Origin: Phytoseiulus persimilis
Taxonomy: Eukaryota; Arthropoda; Arachnida; Mesostigmata; Phytoseiidae
Reading direction: 5' to 3'
DNA: 64,000 nt
NCBI GenBank assembly: GCA_037576195.1
Contig: CM075102.1
Location: 46,062,745 to 46,126,744, forward strand
The notes beneath the pieces are model-generated. The model was not told the origin of the DNA, made no database searches, and worked only from the letters and a program-made list of their open reading frames with translations. The position numbers were made by a program, and so were the translations under genes. Below, one piece after another: positions 1 through 12,007 of the stretch; the first letter of the stretch is position 1, and each line of letters opens with the position of its first letter.

Positions 1-33
1 CCGAACCTCATTCAATATCCTTCCCGCTTCCAG

Positions 34-2293
34 AACACAGCTTTTGGACATTGCCGGAGCTTCTCAGACTCTTGCTGCGATCCGTGGAACGCTGAGAGTG
101 GTCAACTTGGAAACTGAAGACACCACATTGAGTGAACGCTTCCTGTTGGCACTTTCTATGGCGTCACACCCCGGGCCGGAGTTCGTCGCTGAATTGCACC
201 AGATCGCGAAGAAAGAGCTCAAAAATCAGAAGGCCTATGCTACGCTGATCGCGTCTCTCGGCTCGGTGTTGCGCCACGCGCTCGGAAACAACGCTCACAT
301 GAAAGAGGCTAACGAAGCCCGCAAGTGGCTGGAAGTTCGACTAGGAAATTGCGAGACCGACGATTGCAAACTCGTATTCCTCCGAGCGTTGAAAAACGCG
401 GCGCAGGCATCCAGCATACCCGTCCTCTTGACTCACCTTAGGAAGAGCTCGAAACTAACCGCGCCCACGACCCTCCGAGCCTTGCGAGAGATAGGTTCTC
501 TGTACTTCACTCCGGAGGTGTTTGACGTGTTGGAGCAAGTCTACTTCCAGGTGCGTCGAGATTTTTTCTGCTGCGATCGGAACGGAGAGAATCAGAAGTT
601 CTCGTGTTTGACGAGCTCGCTGCGAACTAGTAGGATTCCGGTGTGACATTGATCCTGCTTCCAGACTCGGGCCAGACAGGAATCGACGGCGAGAGCCTTG
701 GCGGCCGAAATGATTTTCCAGAGCGGAGACGCGGCCCGAATCGAGCGTCTTGTTGGTGCGGTGGGAACTCTCGGCTGCCCCGAACTACAGACTTTCGTCA
801 TGAGCAAGTTCCTCGAGCTGAACGAGCTGGGCCGTTCGCGCGAGGCTGGGAAGGTTCTGAGCAATCATAGCGTTCTGAATTACCATTCTCTCGCGCACGG
901 CGGTCTCTCGGCAACATTCACGAGGCTTTTAGGAAGTATGTCGCCCGGTGGGAATTAACCAGTTATTCGTCCTTGATAATGATCGACAGCGGCAAGCCCG
1001 AGCCGTTCCGTAACTTCTCGCCCTCCGGACACTTCTAGGATCCCGCGACCTGAACACGACCTACGGGCTCAACATGGAACTGATGCCTGGAGGTCTCTTG
1101 AAACAAACTCAGTTCGACGTCAACGTCCAGACTTCGCCAACCGAAGTCATGCCTCTGATTTCGGTTAATATCTTCGCCGCCGGACTGTCAGGAATCGCCG
1201 GAGGGGACACGAGCGGTAATGAGGTCCGTCGGCAATTTCCTATTCCCTTCTAGCTATAATATATCCCTGTCGTTCCCGGGATTCGTTGTCAGCGAACTCC
1301 CCGAGCCGTCTCCGTGCCGAGCAGTCAGTTAGTCGAATGGCTGCTCTCTCGCTTGGGCAAGCAGATACTCGCTGCTCTTTTTCGGAATTGAACTTCTCGC
1401 CATTCCACTAGGATGTCCATCAGTCCCCCAAATTCTCACTTGTTTTCGATGAAAGAAAGTCATATTCGATCTACCGTCTGGGAGTCTGCCCGATTCCGCA
1501 TCGTGTGGAAACCCCCGTTCCGTTCCTTGAGCATGGATTTCAAAATGTTTTCTCGTTTCCATCGAAAATCAGGTCGATGACGAAGAGGATGCGACCGCAG
1601 GAATGGTTCTAAACATTCTCGGTACGGAGCTGAGACCCTACGTGTTCTTCCGCGGCAACGGAGAACTGATGAGTCACGTGTTCGCGGGGACTGCATCGGA
1701 TCATACACCCGCTCTCCAGGGGAACTTCCTTCTGATGGACCACATGCAGCTGGTTCCGCTCCTCAACGGTTTGATCGTGCAGCTGCAACTGAAGGGCTGT
1801 GTTTCCACTGATCTCGGAGGCAGTGTTCAAATCTCTCTTTGGAACAGGTTGGTCGAAGGGCTTCCGGGAACAGAGCAATCCGATGAGCATGTGATTGAGG
1901 CATCGCACTGTTTTGATGAGGTTCTGATCTCATTTCACTTCTTTCAGGAATTCACATTCGGTCGTGCACTCGGCAGGCGCGGTACTCGTGCAGGGCTCGG
2001 CGAGGCTTCTCTCTGAGGTCGCTGCCGCACGCGTCGAGGTGAACGTCGGCGCCGAAACCTACCTGGATTTCATCACAGATTCAGAATTCTATGAGAAACC
2101 GTACAAGATGTGCATTCAAATGACAAACCCAGGTCTCACCATGAGGCACCACGTGCGGAAATACGAGGCCATCGACGGCAAACAACATCTGGTGAGGACT
2201 CTCCGTCGACGGAGCTCCAAAATCCAGGGCAAAAGCTACCCATTGACACAGAAAAACTCGGAGCTGTGCACTGAGATGTTCGGCGATCTGTGA
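34..2293 (+). CDS. MTTP: Microsomal triglyceride transfer protein, last five exons (5'-truncated by window edge)
   Basis: Exons 34-550, 665-947, 1039-1223, 1573-1847 and 1948-2293, with TGA at 2291-2293. The coding length totals exactly 534 codons and every junction keeps phase. Seen: exon 1 starts after a cttccag acceptor in the helical, HEAT-like part of the lipid-transfer module; exon 2 has the RxESTARALAAEMI stretch matching the KTVRTTAAAIIL region of vertebrate MTP; exon 4 has LGTELRPYVFFRGNGELMS, matching the LRPVTFFNGYSDLMS block; exon 5 has YKMCIQM and KNSELC near the stop, matching VCMQMD and ENSEMC at the MTP C terminus. Known: MTP pairs with protein disulphide isomerase in the ER lumen and loads lipid onto apolipoprotein B or insect lipophorin. 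About 60 percent of the usual ~890-residue protein is here. The amphipathic N-terminal barrel lies left of the window. Exon 3 has no internal start codon and is easily missed. Identification is firm; borders of exon 3 are discussed in the findings. Confidence 0.9.
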
Positions 2294-2770
2294 ACGACCC
2301 CAGCACAATGTGAGAGGATCATTTGTGCGTGCTGTCTGTGAACAAACAAAAATTTCGCATGACTGGAGTCTCCAGAGCGGGGTCTGTCAGGGCTCATTGC
2401 TATAGTTTTTGCATCGAGAGACCATCCAGAAGTGAAATTTATAGGGAAGTTCTCATATCGCAAACAAAAATGCTCAATAGTCGGATCGCTAAGGTTCGCA
2501 TCTTTAGATTCCCTTCCGCCATTCCTCACATCCTCAAACGCGATGTGGAAGTTGACACCCCCGGTTCGGACCGCAACAACTACTGTGCCATACAGGAGAG
2601 CGTGTGTGTTCTTGCGAGAACAATTTTCGCTGCCGACAAACCTCGATCATCTTGTATATGACAAGATTACCGGGAGCTGAGAGGAGGCCCGTCATGATGG
2701 GGGCAAAAACCTGGAGGGCATTGGTCTCTCTCATAGAATTATAGTGAATAAATTATGTTTTACTGTTGAT
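2294..2770 (+). other. MTTP 3' UTR with poly(A) signal
   Basis: No convincing coding frame follows the MTTP stop. A canonical AATAAA sits at 2747-2752, followed by a T-rich stretch, so the transcript probably ends near 2770. The UTR end itself is inferred. Confidence 0.6.
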
Positions 2771-3991
2771 GATTCTCGTTCCGTTGGATGAAGTTGGCTG
2801 TCATCTCCAACTGCTACATCCTGAATCCGTCTTAATGCCGGCTCAGAAACCCGCTCGATATGGGGGCAGGATGTCGGTATCAGGAGGCTCAGCAGAAGCT
2901 TGACGAAAGCGCAGGCAGGTAGATATATCCACGGTTCATTGCCAGGCCACGATTTGAGTTACCGATTGAGAACACGTAAATCCCCAAATGCAGCATACTC
3001 ATTGTCCTATCGTCGTTCCAGTCCCGGAATGCGTTTCATTCCTCCGGGGCTGCTAGAAGAGGCTAGCAAACGTCTCAGTATAGTTCTCTCCACAGAAGCT
3101 CGTCCCGAGCCGATTCGAGCTCCTCTCCTTCCATTCCAGCCATCAACCCCCGTCGTATTGTGGGCTTACAAGCGGATCGTACGGCTCAGGAAGAATATCC
3201 ATTTTCCTCGGAAACTGTTATCTCCTGACCAGGTTCTCGGCGTCGGTCTCGAGTTTCAGAGACGGGGAGCCATTAAGCAAGCAGACTTTGAAGTCCACCT
3301 ATATTTTTGGCGACATTCATAATCCATATGCACTAGGAAGTGACGATTCAGAAGCTAACACTATTCCATCAGAATGTGGGATGTTGCGGCCGTTTCTATC
3401 CAACTTGATTCGACTTGGAACAGGTTTGCACTGGATTTCCTTCCCCAGCTCAGATTCGATTCGGGCACTGGGCTCGAGAACGGGTTGAATCCTGGAGCCT
3501 AGGTAGCATATCTCTTTTCCTGCTAACACAAGTTCAAACAGTGAACCGAACGCAAATGTTACCGCTCAGCTCACTAGAATAGTTTTACAGGGATGGGAAG
3601 CGAGATCCGCCTATTGAGCTCTGCGAATCGCTGACGATTATCTTCGGATGCCTTCTTCCATCGCCCCGATCTTTATTCGACCCGCCGCTTGACTCCACGG
3701 TGCTCCCCCCAAGTCAGAGTCGAGGAATAATGCCCCGGCATTCGAAAATTGGCGCGTGGCGCGTGCGCCGTTAAGCTGAGCGGCTTACTGAACTCTTTCT
3801 CAAAATGCTTTCATTCGCCGCGATTGTTTACGTCCCACTGGAGGAGAAGGACTTTCAAATATAGTAGTGTTCCAAAGCGGATGAGGGAGAAGACACGTTT
3901 GGGGCGTCCGCTCCTCCGCCGCATTCATACACTCACGCAAACTCACACACCGGTTGACTCCTTCGGAAAAAGAACGCTCCACGAGTGCCTG
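2771..3991. other. Intergenic gap between two convergent genes
   Basis: A 140-codon + frame at 2900-3322 has a low share of purine-first codons and reads as chance. No promoter, repeat or RNA gene was recognised. The gap separates the 3' ends of MTTP (+) and the minus-strand gene ending at 3992. Confidence 0.4.
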
Positions 3992-6900
3992 TCAGAATCG
4001 CTTGGGCTTTTTAGCCTTGTGGGATAGTTCAGGAAAGTGCTTCTCGACTCCGGAGATGACAGTCGGATAGAGCTTGTGAGCCAAACTGTAGCACTTAGGA
4101 AATCCAGGATCAAGCAGTTCTTCAGGTGAATGACACTGAGAACGGGATTACTGAAAACTTTATGTGATAATTGTGGAGAACGCTTCTCTTCATTCATCAG
4201 GTCGTGGAGATGGAGCCCAGTGCTAGAAACAGGTGAGTTGCTCATAGGGAAGTTTGGAGCAATCCCAGATAAATCGGTCCAATAGGATCAGTGTGGACTC
4301 TGGAACCATCCTGGATGCGGTTGTGGTGGGAGTACCCTCCTCCTTCCACATGACACTCCCGCACATTCTCTGGAAAACACCGAGGCGGTTCAGATCGACG
4401 TTTCATGATCGTGTTTCGTCTCTCAACTCTCACGACATTCAGTCTCGGAGTATTCGCGGGCTCAGTGAACAGTGGTCGTATCGATTTTTCCTCCACCGTG
4501 ATCCCGTCGTAAATCAATGGCAATCGACGACGTAGAGCTTTTCCGGCTTGTGTGAATTCAATGGGATCATGTTCAACGAACAATGGGATACCTCGTGTCA
4601 TAATCTGGGGAAAATATGCTACCCGCTTGCGACGTTGTCTGAGGTTGATATGGAGTCACATGACAAGAAGGTCAACAGGTGTTTCTGAGCGAGTTTCCGA
4701 GTGAGTCCTAGTGCGGTAGAGAAGTTAGCTGGGAACTTTAAATTAAAGTTTTTTTTTCTCCTTGTTAATCAGGACGTCGAGTCTCCCATAAAGCTCTAAA
4801 TCGGAGATCAATGCTGATTAGAATTTATGGGGATTTCGAGCTATCCATGTGAATATTAGCAGTTCCAAACCAATTGACGTCAACGAATCAATACATTCCC
4901 TCCGATGATTGCTTCCGATTGAACGATGAATCCGGCCCCGAATCCGTGTGTCTTGATCATCCGTTAGTTGTCCCTGAACTCGTTCGAGCTGAGACCTATT
5001 CCGGGTCCAAATCTGGGGATAAACCGTTGCTTGTTCGTCCGCTAAGCCGGTCCTAGTGTTGATCTCGAACAGTTTGTGAGCTTTGAGCGTCGAATCGGAG
5101 CAGAAATCAACCCAATCGAAAGAGTGTCTAACGACAGCGGCCGCCGGCCTGCCTCCTGGAGGACCTATTGGTCAGTCGGACGGGATCAGTTCCACCGGCA
5201 ACCAGAGGCTCTTTCAGACTTCGCTCGGTACCGTGGGGCTCGGATCGATGTTTCGGACCCTGTTCAGAACGGCGATCGAGCCTGGCGGCATTATAACCTT
5301 GTCGTATCCAACTTGTGTCAACTTGTTTACGCTCGCCAACTAGTAAATGAGCTGCTTCGTTTGCTCGCAGCTCGATCACCTAGCTGACTGCTCGGGCGCG
5401 CTTGCGGGCTGACAGGAGAACGAGCGGGTGCGCAAACGAGTCGATAACAGAAACTTCGGAAGCTTGACCTTGACTGCCTCTAGGAGACTTTTGTGAAATT
5501 CGAGTAATTTTCTCAGATCTGTCACAGCCCACACCAGCCGGCGCGTCTGCTCGAAACTCCGGTCGGCTTGCCAGCGTCACTTCGAGTGTTCGAATCCTCG
5601 AAGCCGAACTACGGTTACGCTGGCTGCTCCTCGAAGTCTCTGGAGTTGACTTTCTCTGAGTGAGCACATTGGACGCGTTCATTGTGCCGAGCTGAGGGTT
5701 TCTATTGTCGCTATTCGTCTCTCGATCCAGGCCGCGCTGCGTACTGGAAAACGGAGCTCATGATCTGCCTGCCTGCCTGTCTCCCGCCCGTTCCCTGCTC
5801 GTTCCTTGCTCTGACCGTGCAGCTCTTGGTTCGTGTCCGTCTCCTGGCTCGTCCGTCCCGTCGGCTCGAAGTCCGGTCCATCTCGCTGGCTCAGAATGAG
5901 AATGTAAGCGGTCTGTCGTCGACTCTTCTATTCTTCTTCAAACGGACAATCGAGACATCAAACATCGCGGGGGACAAAGATTGGCCGTCGGGAATACTTT
6001 GTCCAGCTCGTCGGATAGGCACAGCTTTTTTGCACCGGATTCACCGTCCAAGCACCGAGCTTTCGTTTAACCATCCAATTCTCTCTCTGTCTGACCGCTT
6101 GGTCTGAACAGCTGACCATACATTCCTTTCGGCAAAGTCATTCCGATCGAACGAAGTGATTTCAGATGATCCGCACAACTGGAAGGTAGTACGAAACTTT
6201 GCCGATCGGTAATCTCATTTTCTCCTCCTTTTGAGTTTCGATGCCGTCGTGGCTACCGTTTTTCGCCGTTTCCATCTCTTGGTTCCGACCGACATGGCCC
6301 AAAACACGGGGCTCCATTCGAAAGCGACAGACCGCGTAGCTTGCGGTGATTCGTTTTTTTTTTCTTCCCGCGGCGTCATTAGAAATGTCGCTCATTAATT
6401 TCAGTGTAGATTTCAATCGGTGTTTCGAAAAACGAGTTGCCGAATCAAATTTACCCGAGTCCGGTCCCCCTACAGAAGGTTACAGCCGTCGCAAGCAGCG
6501 GAACCGGTGCGGTCAAAATTCGTTCCAGAAGTAGTGCGACACGCGTGTACTTCCGAGTCGTGCGGCTTTCGATGCGCGAAAAAGCTGGCGAATATGTGAT
6601 TATTACATTCCGTTCCACTTCTCCCATTCCCAACATGAAACGGAGTTCATATCTCCTCGTTCACTGTTGCTCAGCTGCTCGCTTTCAACGAACGGCTGCA
6701 TTCTGGTGGTGTTCCTCGGCCGAAGAAAGGAGTCCCGCAGAACTTTTTCGTAGGTTACCCGACAGTATCAAACAGGCTTGGAATGGTCCAAAGTATGACT
6801 GTTCATATCTAGGCAGTGATTCATTCCGGACGTCTTCCAAAGTCCCCTGAACCTGACAAACGTCGTGAGCGAAAGCTTTCCGTGTAATTTTCAGTTCGGT

Positions 6901-7251
6901 CTGCTCGGAATATTCCTGATTTCCTCTCGAGTGTGGTCTGCTTCCGAACAGGATTTCAGGAATCTGCAGCTTGATTTGTGAAGCAGGGTATCTTTTGTTT
7001 CTCCCGAACCGGATTAACGGTTCGAACAGACGACTTAGCCTCTGTTGGAGTTCTTCAGACACAACCGCAGTGCTCCTCCCTCTGAAGTGGAACATATCGC
7101 ACTCGCTGACAGTGCTGCTTGTAGTTTCCTGGTCGGGAGCGTTCGGGGCCGAAGCTGCAGAGTCGGAGCTTCCGAACGCGAGGGGACGTGCGGCGGAGGA
7201 GATCCCTGAGAAACGACTTCGAAGACAATGGATTATACTCATTGTCCCCAT
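3992..7251 (-). CDS. Unrecognised multi-exon gene, convergent with MTTP
   Basis: Model read on the minus strand: exons 7251-6759, 6469-6198, 5691-5455, 5379-5165 and 4638-4434 (together exactly 474 codons in one frame), then 4369 to an unresolved donor, and a terminal exon with TGA at 3994-3992. Start ATG at 7251-7249. Phases agree at all four first junctions, and the acceptors include ccttctgtag and cagtcagctag. Hand counts give purine-first codons of about 58-68 percent per exon. The predicted protein is about 540 residues, polar and Ser/Arg-rich in the middle, with basic patches (RKKKR near residue 200; RRKR before the fifth exon's IMTRGIPLF) and a basic C terminus KAKKPKRF. This suggests a nuclear protein, but no family is recognised. 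Two donors (gtttct, gtttcg) are weak, and the link from exon 6 to the last exon is not solved. A further 5' exon is possible. Confidence 0.5.
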
Positions 7252-9105
7252 GGCTCGGATAATCCAGTTATTTGCTCAGCCGAAAGGAGAAACTACGGTT
7301 CATACAGCTACAAGTGAATGTGTCTTATCAAGCACCCGAAACCACTGAAACAGAACCAACTTGTAATTCGGTTTCCTCTCTTTCGGCTGTACAAGTTGAG
7401 TGTTTGTATATGTGTTATTGTCGGTTCATCTGCATGCAGACAGGAAGGAGAGAGCGAGCGGGCATCTTCTTCTCAAGACTCAGGCCACGACGAGGCAACA
7501 AAGGCCGGAAGCCGCTTTGGATTCTGACTCTTGGTTCGTTTGTTTCTTGCTTCTTCCCTCTCGAGCGTTTTTCGCGAGAAGCGGAATGGCGGCACCGAAT
7601 CCCGCTTAGTGCTAAGTTGGCTTTCGCTCTTTGCTAAGCCATCGCTGTTTTCTAATGACTCGGCAAGCTGAGGTCCCGTTGACTACGGTCCTCACTCAGA
7701 CGCTTCTATTGCCGTCGGGCCGGTTGCTCAGTAGACAGCGGTCACTTGGACCGACTTCACTTTCACTCGGCCGTGGCAACGAAATTTCGCATTATTGCTT
7801 GTTGAACCCGCCAAGATGACTTCTCGTCTTCTTCACTACATGACGACGCTTCCACTCGGCGCTCAGTCAGACGGTAGCCGCTTCTGACAGGTTGAAGCAC
7901 CTGACAGAAGTCGTTGATGAATGCTCGGCACGGTTTTGGACGCGGCGTGTTGAACAGCTCAATTCTCGTTGCGGGGCCAGTTTCTGTCGGTCAGACGGAA
8001 TTGTGCGATACGCTCGGAATCCTTTCAATCCTCAACCGGAGTCCTCGATACACAATCAAGTTACGGGGCGAATGAACGGCTCTTTCAACAACGGCCGCTT
8101 TGGAATAAACGAGGATTTTGGGAGAATTCTCGGAATCAGGAGCATTTTGTCACACTTGACGGTTCCTGTCTGGAAGGAGCGAATTTTTCAGCAACCGCGG
8201 CGATCACAGTCGACTGCGGGCTACCCGCACCACTACGAGAGAAAGGTCAAATTTTTCATGAGGGGCAGCCAATGGCAAGCGAGAAATCAGGCGACACGGA
8301 AACTATTTCACAAAAGGTCCCACGAAGACTTTCTACCAAGGAAATCGGACAAAGGCGTAGATCGCCGAGAGTTCAGCTTCTGTTAGAGTGAGATGGAAAC
8401 AAAGCTCTCGATTTCAGCTCGTTTTGAGCCAGCGGTCGGCGTCGTTTCAAAGTGTGTAATCGATAGCTATTTGAAGTCCAACAATCGCAATGGAAAAGTC
8501 TGCGCTACTTACTGCCTGCTAATATTTCAAGCTCAGCGCGTCACTTGCTCTGAAATCAATCGCATCGTTGTGATCCTCTTGGAGTTACGGATTTGTTACT
8601 CGCGTGCTCGGGACTCACTTTGTGTCAGACCGCCGCGGCCTCTGGGGGGCCAGCCGACCTTCATTTCTCACTCCGTCTCCCTATCCCTGTCTTCTTTCGA
8701 GCTCCGTCTCGTTTAATCTCCTTCACCGCCCCTGTCTTTGATTGTCCCGTTCAAAAACAAATCCCGAACCGATCGCAGACACAGAACCGAGTTTTTCTAA
8801 GATCGGGTTGTTTATCCCAGCTGCATTTCCGAGCCGGTTATGATCCTCCGGGGAAAGTGCCTGCTCGGCGAGATCGCTTTGGAGGAGGCGTTTGTAACAG
8901 ATGATTGGTTCTGACGATGCTTCCACCGAAGAATTAGCGAATGTTTGATACGACCCGCAGGATCTTTCATTGGGGGCGAAGTCAGTATTATCTGTTCGTA
9001 GAAAGCGAACAGGTAGTGAGGAGCTTTGTGGTTGATGGGGCGAGAACGAAAAAGAAAAACTAATCTAACGGAATTTTAAATCCGAAATTACTATAAAAAA
9101 GCCCA
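7252..9105. other. Gap with weak coding candidates only
   Basis: Two weak candidates. On the + strand, 8140-8391 follows an acceptor-like ttctcggaatcag and has about 59 percent purine-first codons (it contains CGLPAPLREKGQIF). On the minus strand, 8926-8723 starts with ATG and reads MEASSEPIICYKRLLQ. Neither has a clear partner exon. The rest shows nothing recognisable. Confidence 0.25.
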
Positions 9106-9139
9106 TGCCTTTTTCCGATACTGATATCGGAAAGAGGCA
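9106..9139. repeat. Stem-loop: 15-bp stem, 4-base loop
   Basis: Arms 9106-9120 and 9125-9139 pair over 15 bases with one G-U wobble, around a CTGA loop; GCCC at 9101-9104 can pair further out with GGGC at 9148-9151. On the minus strand the hairpin begins a few bases after the proposed TGA at 9146-9144 and is followed by a T run. It lacks the histone 3' stem-loop consensus. Confidence 0.7.
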
Positions 9140-9143
9140 CTTT

Positions 9144-9807
9144 TCACGGGCATTCGGTGGTGCGACCGTTGCTTCCATGACGCCCGATTGGATATGCCTC
9201 AGTGGATAGAAATGAAGGCATCGAAAAATTCGTCCCTCAGTCTCCCTTCTTCCGCACACATAGGGTGTCTTCACTGGGAAGCGCGATCAACGTGAATCGT
9301 ACCTTCGAACGCACATGCTCTTCCGATATGATCCTGCCCACATTGTTGATCATCCAGTTTAACTGCTCGGCAGGAACGAGAGGAACATTGACTGCGACAA
9401 GAGTATCTGATCGACATACCACAGGAGTCAATGCAGCGGTGCTCCTTGTGCGACGCGGCCCCTTGTTTCATTCTTCGAGTGCATTCAAATACGTACATTG
9501 AGCTAGGTTTCACCTGAATTCCATCTAGGCTTGGGCGCCTGAAACGCCCAATTCTCAGCACCTGAACCTACGAGCTCTAGTGATGAGTGAATCAATGCTA
9601 GTAATCGTCTCACCAATTCCTCGACTCTCAACTTCTTTTGCCAAGTGCTCAACCAAATGAGCATTGTGATACAAGCATTGAGTGACTCCTCGCTTTTTTC
9701 GCTCGAATGTTTCACTCTTGAGGGTGAAAACTGCAACAGGCCCACGTTTCCGTTACAGTCCTCAGCGAAACGGCTGGCTATAACGCGTGCCGCAGAGAAT
9801 CAGCCAT
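9144..9807 (-). CDS. Unrecognised small gene, at least three coding exons
   Basis: Minus-strand exons 9730-9568, 9444-9303 and 9197-9144 (TGA at 9146-9144) join in phase. The first follows a gtgggcctgttgcag acceptor and contains HNAHLVEHLAKEVESRGIGE; the second contains NVPLVPAEQLNWMINNVGRI and ends at the donor TTCGAAG|gtacga. Purine-first codons exceed 55 percent in each. A start with a good context, reading MADSLRHA, lies at 9807-9805, but its donor does not join the next exon in phase, so the true 5' exon is unresolved. The overlapping second frame of the first exon (TWQKKLRVEELVRRLL) is also open and was judged the shadow. The protein would be helical and cytosolic; no family is recognised. 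Confidence 0.4.
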
Positions 9808-10983
9808 CTTGATGGGCGCCGGCGATGCTGATGGAAATTATAGTTCCTAGGATGTGTAAGATAATGAAGAAAATATCTAGCCAAGAGCGAAAACCGGAGC
9901 AGGAGGGAGCTGTAAAAAAGTGAATCCTCATTTTCTGAGTCATTTGATTCAATCGGGATCTGCTTTGAACAGTTTCTACCCTGACTTGTTTCATCGCTTC
10001 GCCTTTTTTCGGTGCGAACGCCGTCGTCAACAAATGATTCGGCATCAACCGTAGTGATGTGGCGGATGAATCGCACTGTCATCGATAGAAACCACGGCTT
10101 TCGAGAAGCGTTTCCATCACGAGCCGGCGACGATGTCCATGAATCGACGGTGATCTATGCGGTCCGATCAGCGCAGAGTCGCTGCGAGAAAAACCGACCA
10201 TCGTGACCGCTATCACTGTTAATTGATGCAAATCGATTTTTCCGGTCTTCCTTGTGGTTTGCTCGCGCGCTTGTTTGTTCTTCTGCTCGTTGTATGCGTG
10301 TTAACGTTTTTTGACGCGTACCCACGACTGATCCGATCGGAGCAGGATTCGCATGCTGATCGACAAACTTCCGATGCAGTCGCTGCTGTATTCCGCAGAT
10401 GTGTGTGTGTGTGCGTGCGGTGAGCGTAGTTCAATTTCCGCCTCCGCTTCTGACTTCTTAGCGGTCACCAGTCATACGGAGTTTGCTCGGGGTCAGAGCC
10501 CATCGCTCGCACCTTTGTCGTGTGTTGGTTTTTCCTCCGGGGATGATAACGTTGCTCTGTTCGTCTGGTCGACGGACGGCTGCTCAAGGGACCAAAGAGG
10601 ATAAGTTTCGCGAGTGCAATCAGTGCCGACGAATACTGTGCTTGTTTGTCCGGAAGGTCACGCTCGAGAGCTGCTCTGGAGGATGGGAAAGGAGCTCATC
10701 GATGCTTATTTTTTGTCTTTCTCCCCTTCCTCGAGGGCGGAATACAGAGTGAGGTATTCCTCCGCCCAGAGCTCAGTCGACCGGATACCGCCGTCAGTGT
10801 CGCGGCGCTGGGTTCTTTTCAATGCGAAGCTTTTCTTGACGATCATCCCCGCAGTGTGGCGCTCCTCCGAGAATACGGGTTTCGGAGATTTCCGTATGAT
10901 CCGATCTCATCCCACCGTTGTAATCGACTAGGGAGCCTCGTCCCGGAAGCTCCCGTCTGAGGCTCACGCCTGACATTCAATTC
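9808..10983. other. Intergenic stretch with a TG microsatellite
   Basis: Holds a (TG)n run at 10400-10415. Overlapping + frames at 10614-10960 have ordinary composition and no splice support. A short hydrophobic minus frame near 9890-9800 (LDIFFIILHILGTIISI) is probably the pyrimidine tract of an intron rather than a membrane helix. Nothing else recognised. Confidence 0.4.
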
Positions 10984-11848
10984 TCAAACCTGTTGTTTAC
11001 AAAGTTTCTCCTCCAAGCACCCGATGCTAGAAACGGGCGAGGGATGCAATATCAGAGCTGCGATGTCCACGCCGCGCTCGTGATCTCGATGGTCGGAGTC
11101 GATGAATTCGAACCCATCTGAATCAATTCTAGACCCCCTAAAAATAACGCTTTCGAAGGCCGATTTCGTTGCGTATTCCGAAGGAGTGACGCTGTCATCC
11201 ACGGTGACGTTTCCGCAGCCTTCTTTGAATAAAGAAATTCGATGAATCCCTGCGGGAACCGAATCTCTGCTGATTCGTCGCGAATGGCGATTACGTGAAA
11301 CGATCTCGCTCCCTAGGTTTGAGGTTAGATCACCATCGAAACAGTCGGTAATTGAATATTCTGAGAGTGGAGCCATCTAGGAGTGCCTCTTCTGTCTGTT
11401 GGCATTCCAGCGGAAGACAAGAGCACTCACGTGAGAGTTTGCTGCTCATTCTTTAGAAGACGTCGTTTGATACACTCTTAATCAAGGATCGGATCGTTCC
11501 GGCGACAGAGCCCGAGGCTTGCCCTGCTCGCCCTGTCGTCGGTTTCACCGCCCAGCTGTCGACACTGATCGTTTTCCATGCTCCATAAACTGCGCTCCGT
11601 GCCGCTATTCTTCTACGCACGCCTTCGACTAGTCCCGCTGACTCCACTCGAAAGAAGGAAGAAATAAACAATGAGTTCTTGATCGACGCAGCCCCCTCGT
11701 TACCAATACCACGGCCCTGCGTCGCGAGATCCTTGATAAATCCTAAATGGAAAGGTCGTTCCAAGAGCATGGAAAATGTCGGATGGATCATCAGGGGCAG
11801 GTGACGCTGTTTTGCCTCATGTTCTATCACGATCTCGAAAATCTCCAA
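10984..11848 (-). CDS. Unrecognised protein, two phase-matched exons
   Basis: Minus-strand exon 11848-11474 (125 codons, acceptor ttgagttcag, donor AAGAGT|gtatca) joins in phase 0 to exon 11376-10984 (130 codons plus TGA, acceptor cactcctag). About 65 percent of codons in both begin with a purine, the strongest signal in this part of the window, and no open + frame mirrors them. The first exon carries IFEIVIEHEAKQRHLPL and a Gly/Ala-rich stretch (GNEGAASIKNSLF); the second has GFEFIDSDHRDHERG before the stop. No signal peptide or membrane helix is visible in these parts. The first exon is internal, so the 5' end is missing. A 30-base exon at 12207-12178 (MASGTALVFD, donor gtacgc) would fit in phase 0 but conflicts with + coding signal there. 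No family recognised. Confidence 0.5.
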
Positions 11849-12007
11849 CTGAACTCAATCAGATAATCGGCCGTTGCATCGGATCATTATTCTCTCATCC
11901 GTGAAGGCCGGAGACTTCAAGATCTAACCGGTTTCAGCGATCTCCCATGAGCATGGATACTTTGTGAGACTAGTACGGAAGTCATGCATGAAAAATTTCT
12001 CTCTCAG

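Noticed and set aside
5580-5603. GTTCGAATCC word inside a small palindrome
   Set aside because: It lies within a coding exon of the minus-strand gene, and no cloverleaf can be drawn around it.
9800-9890. Hydrophobic minus-strand stretch LDIFFIILHILGTIISI as a membrane helix
   Set aside because: The underlying DNA is a pyrimidine-rich tract ending in acacatcctag, better explained as the 3' end of an intron.
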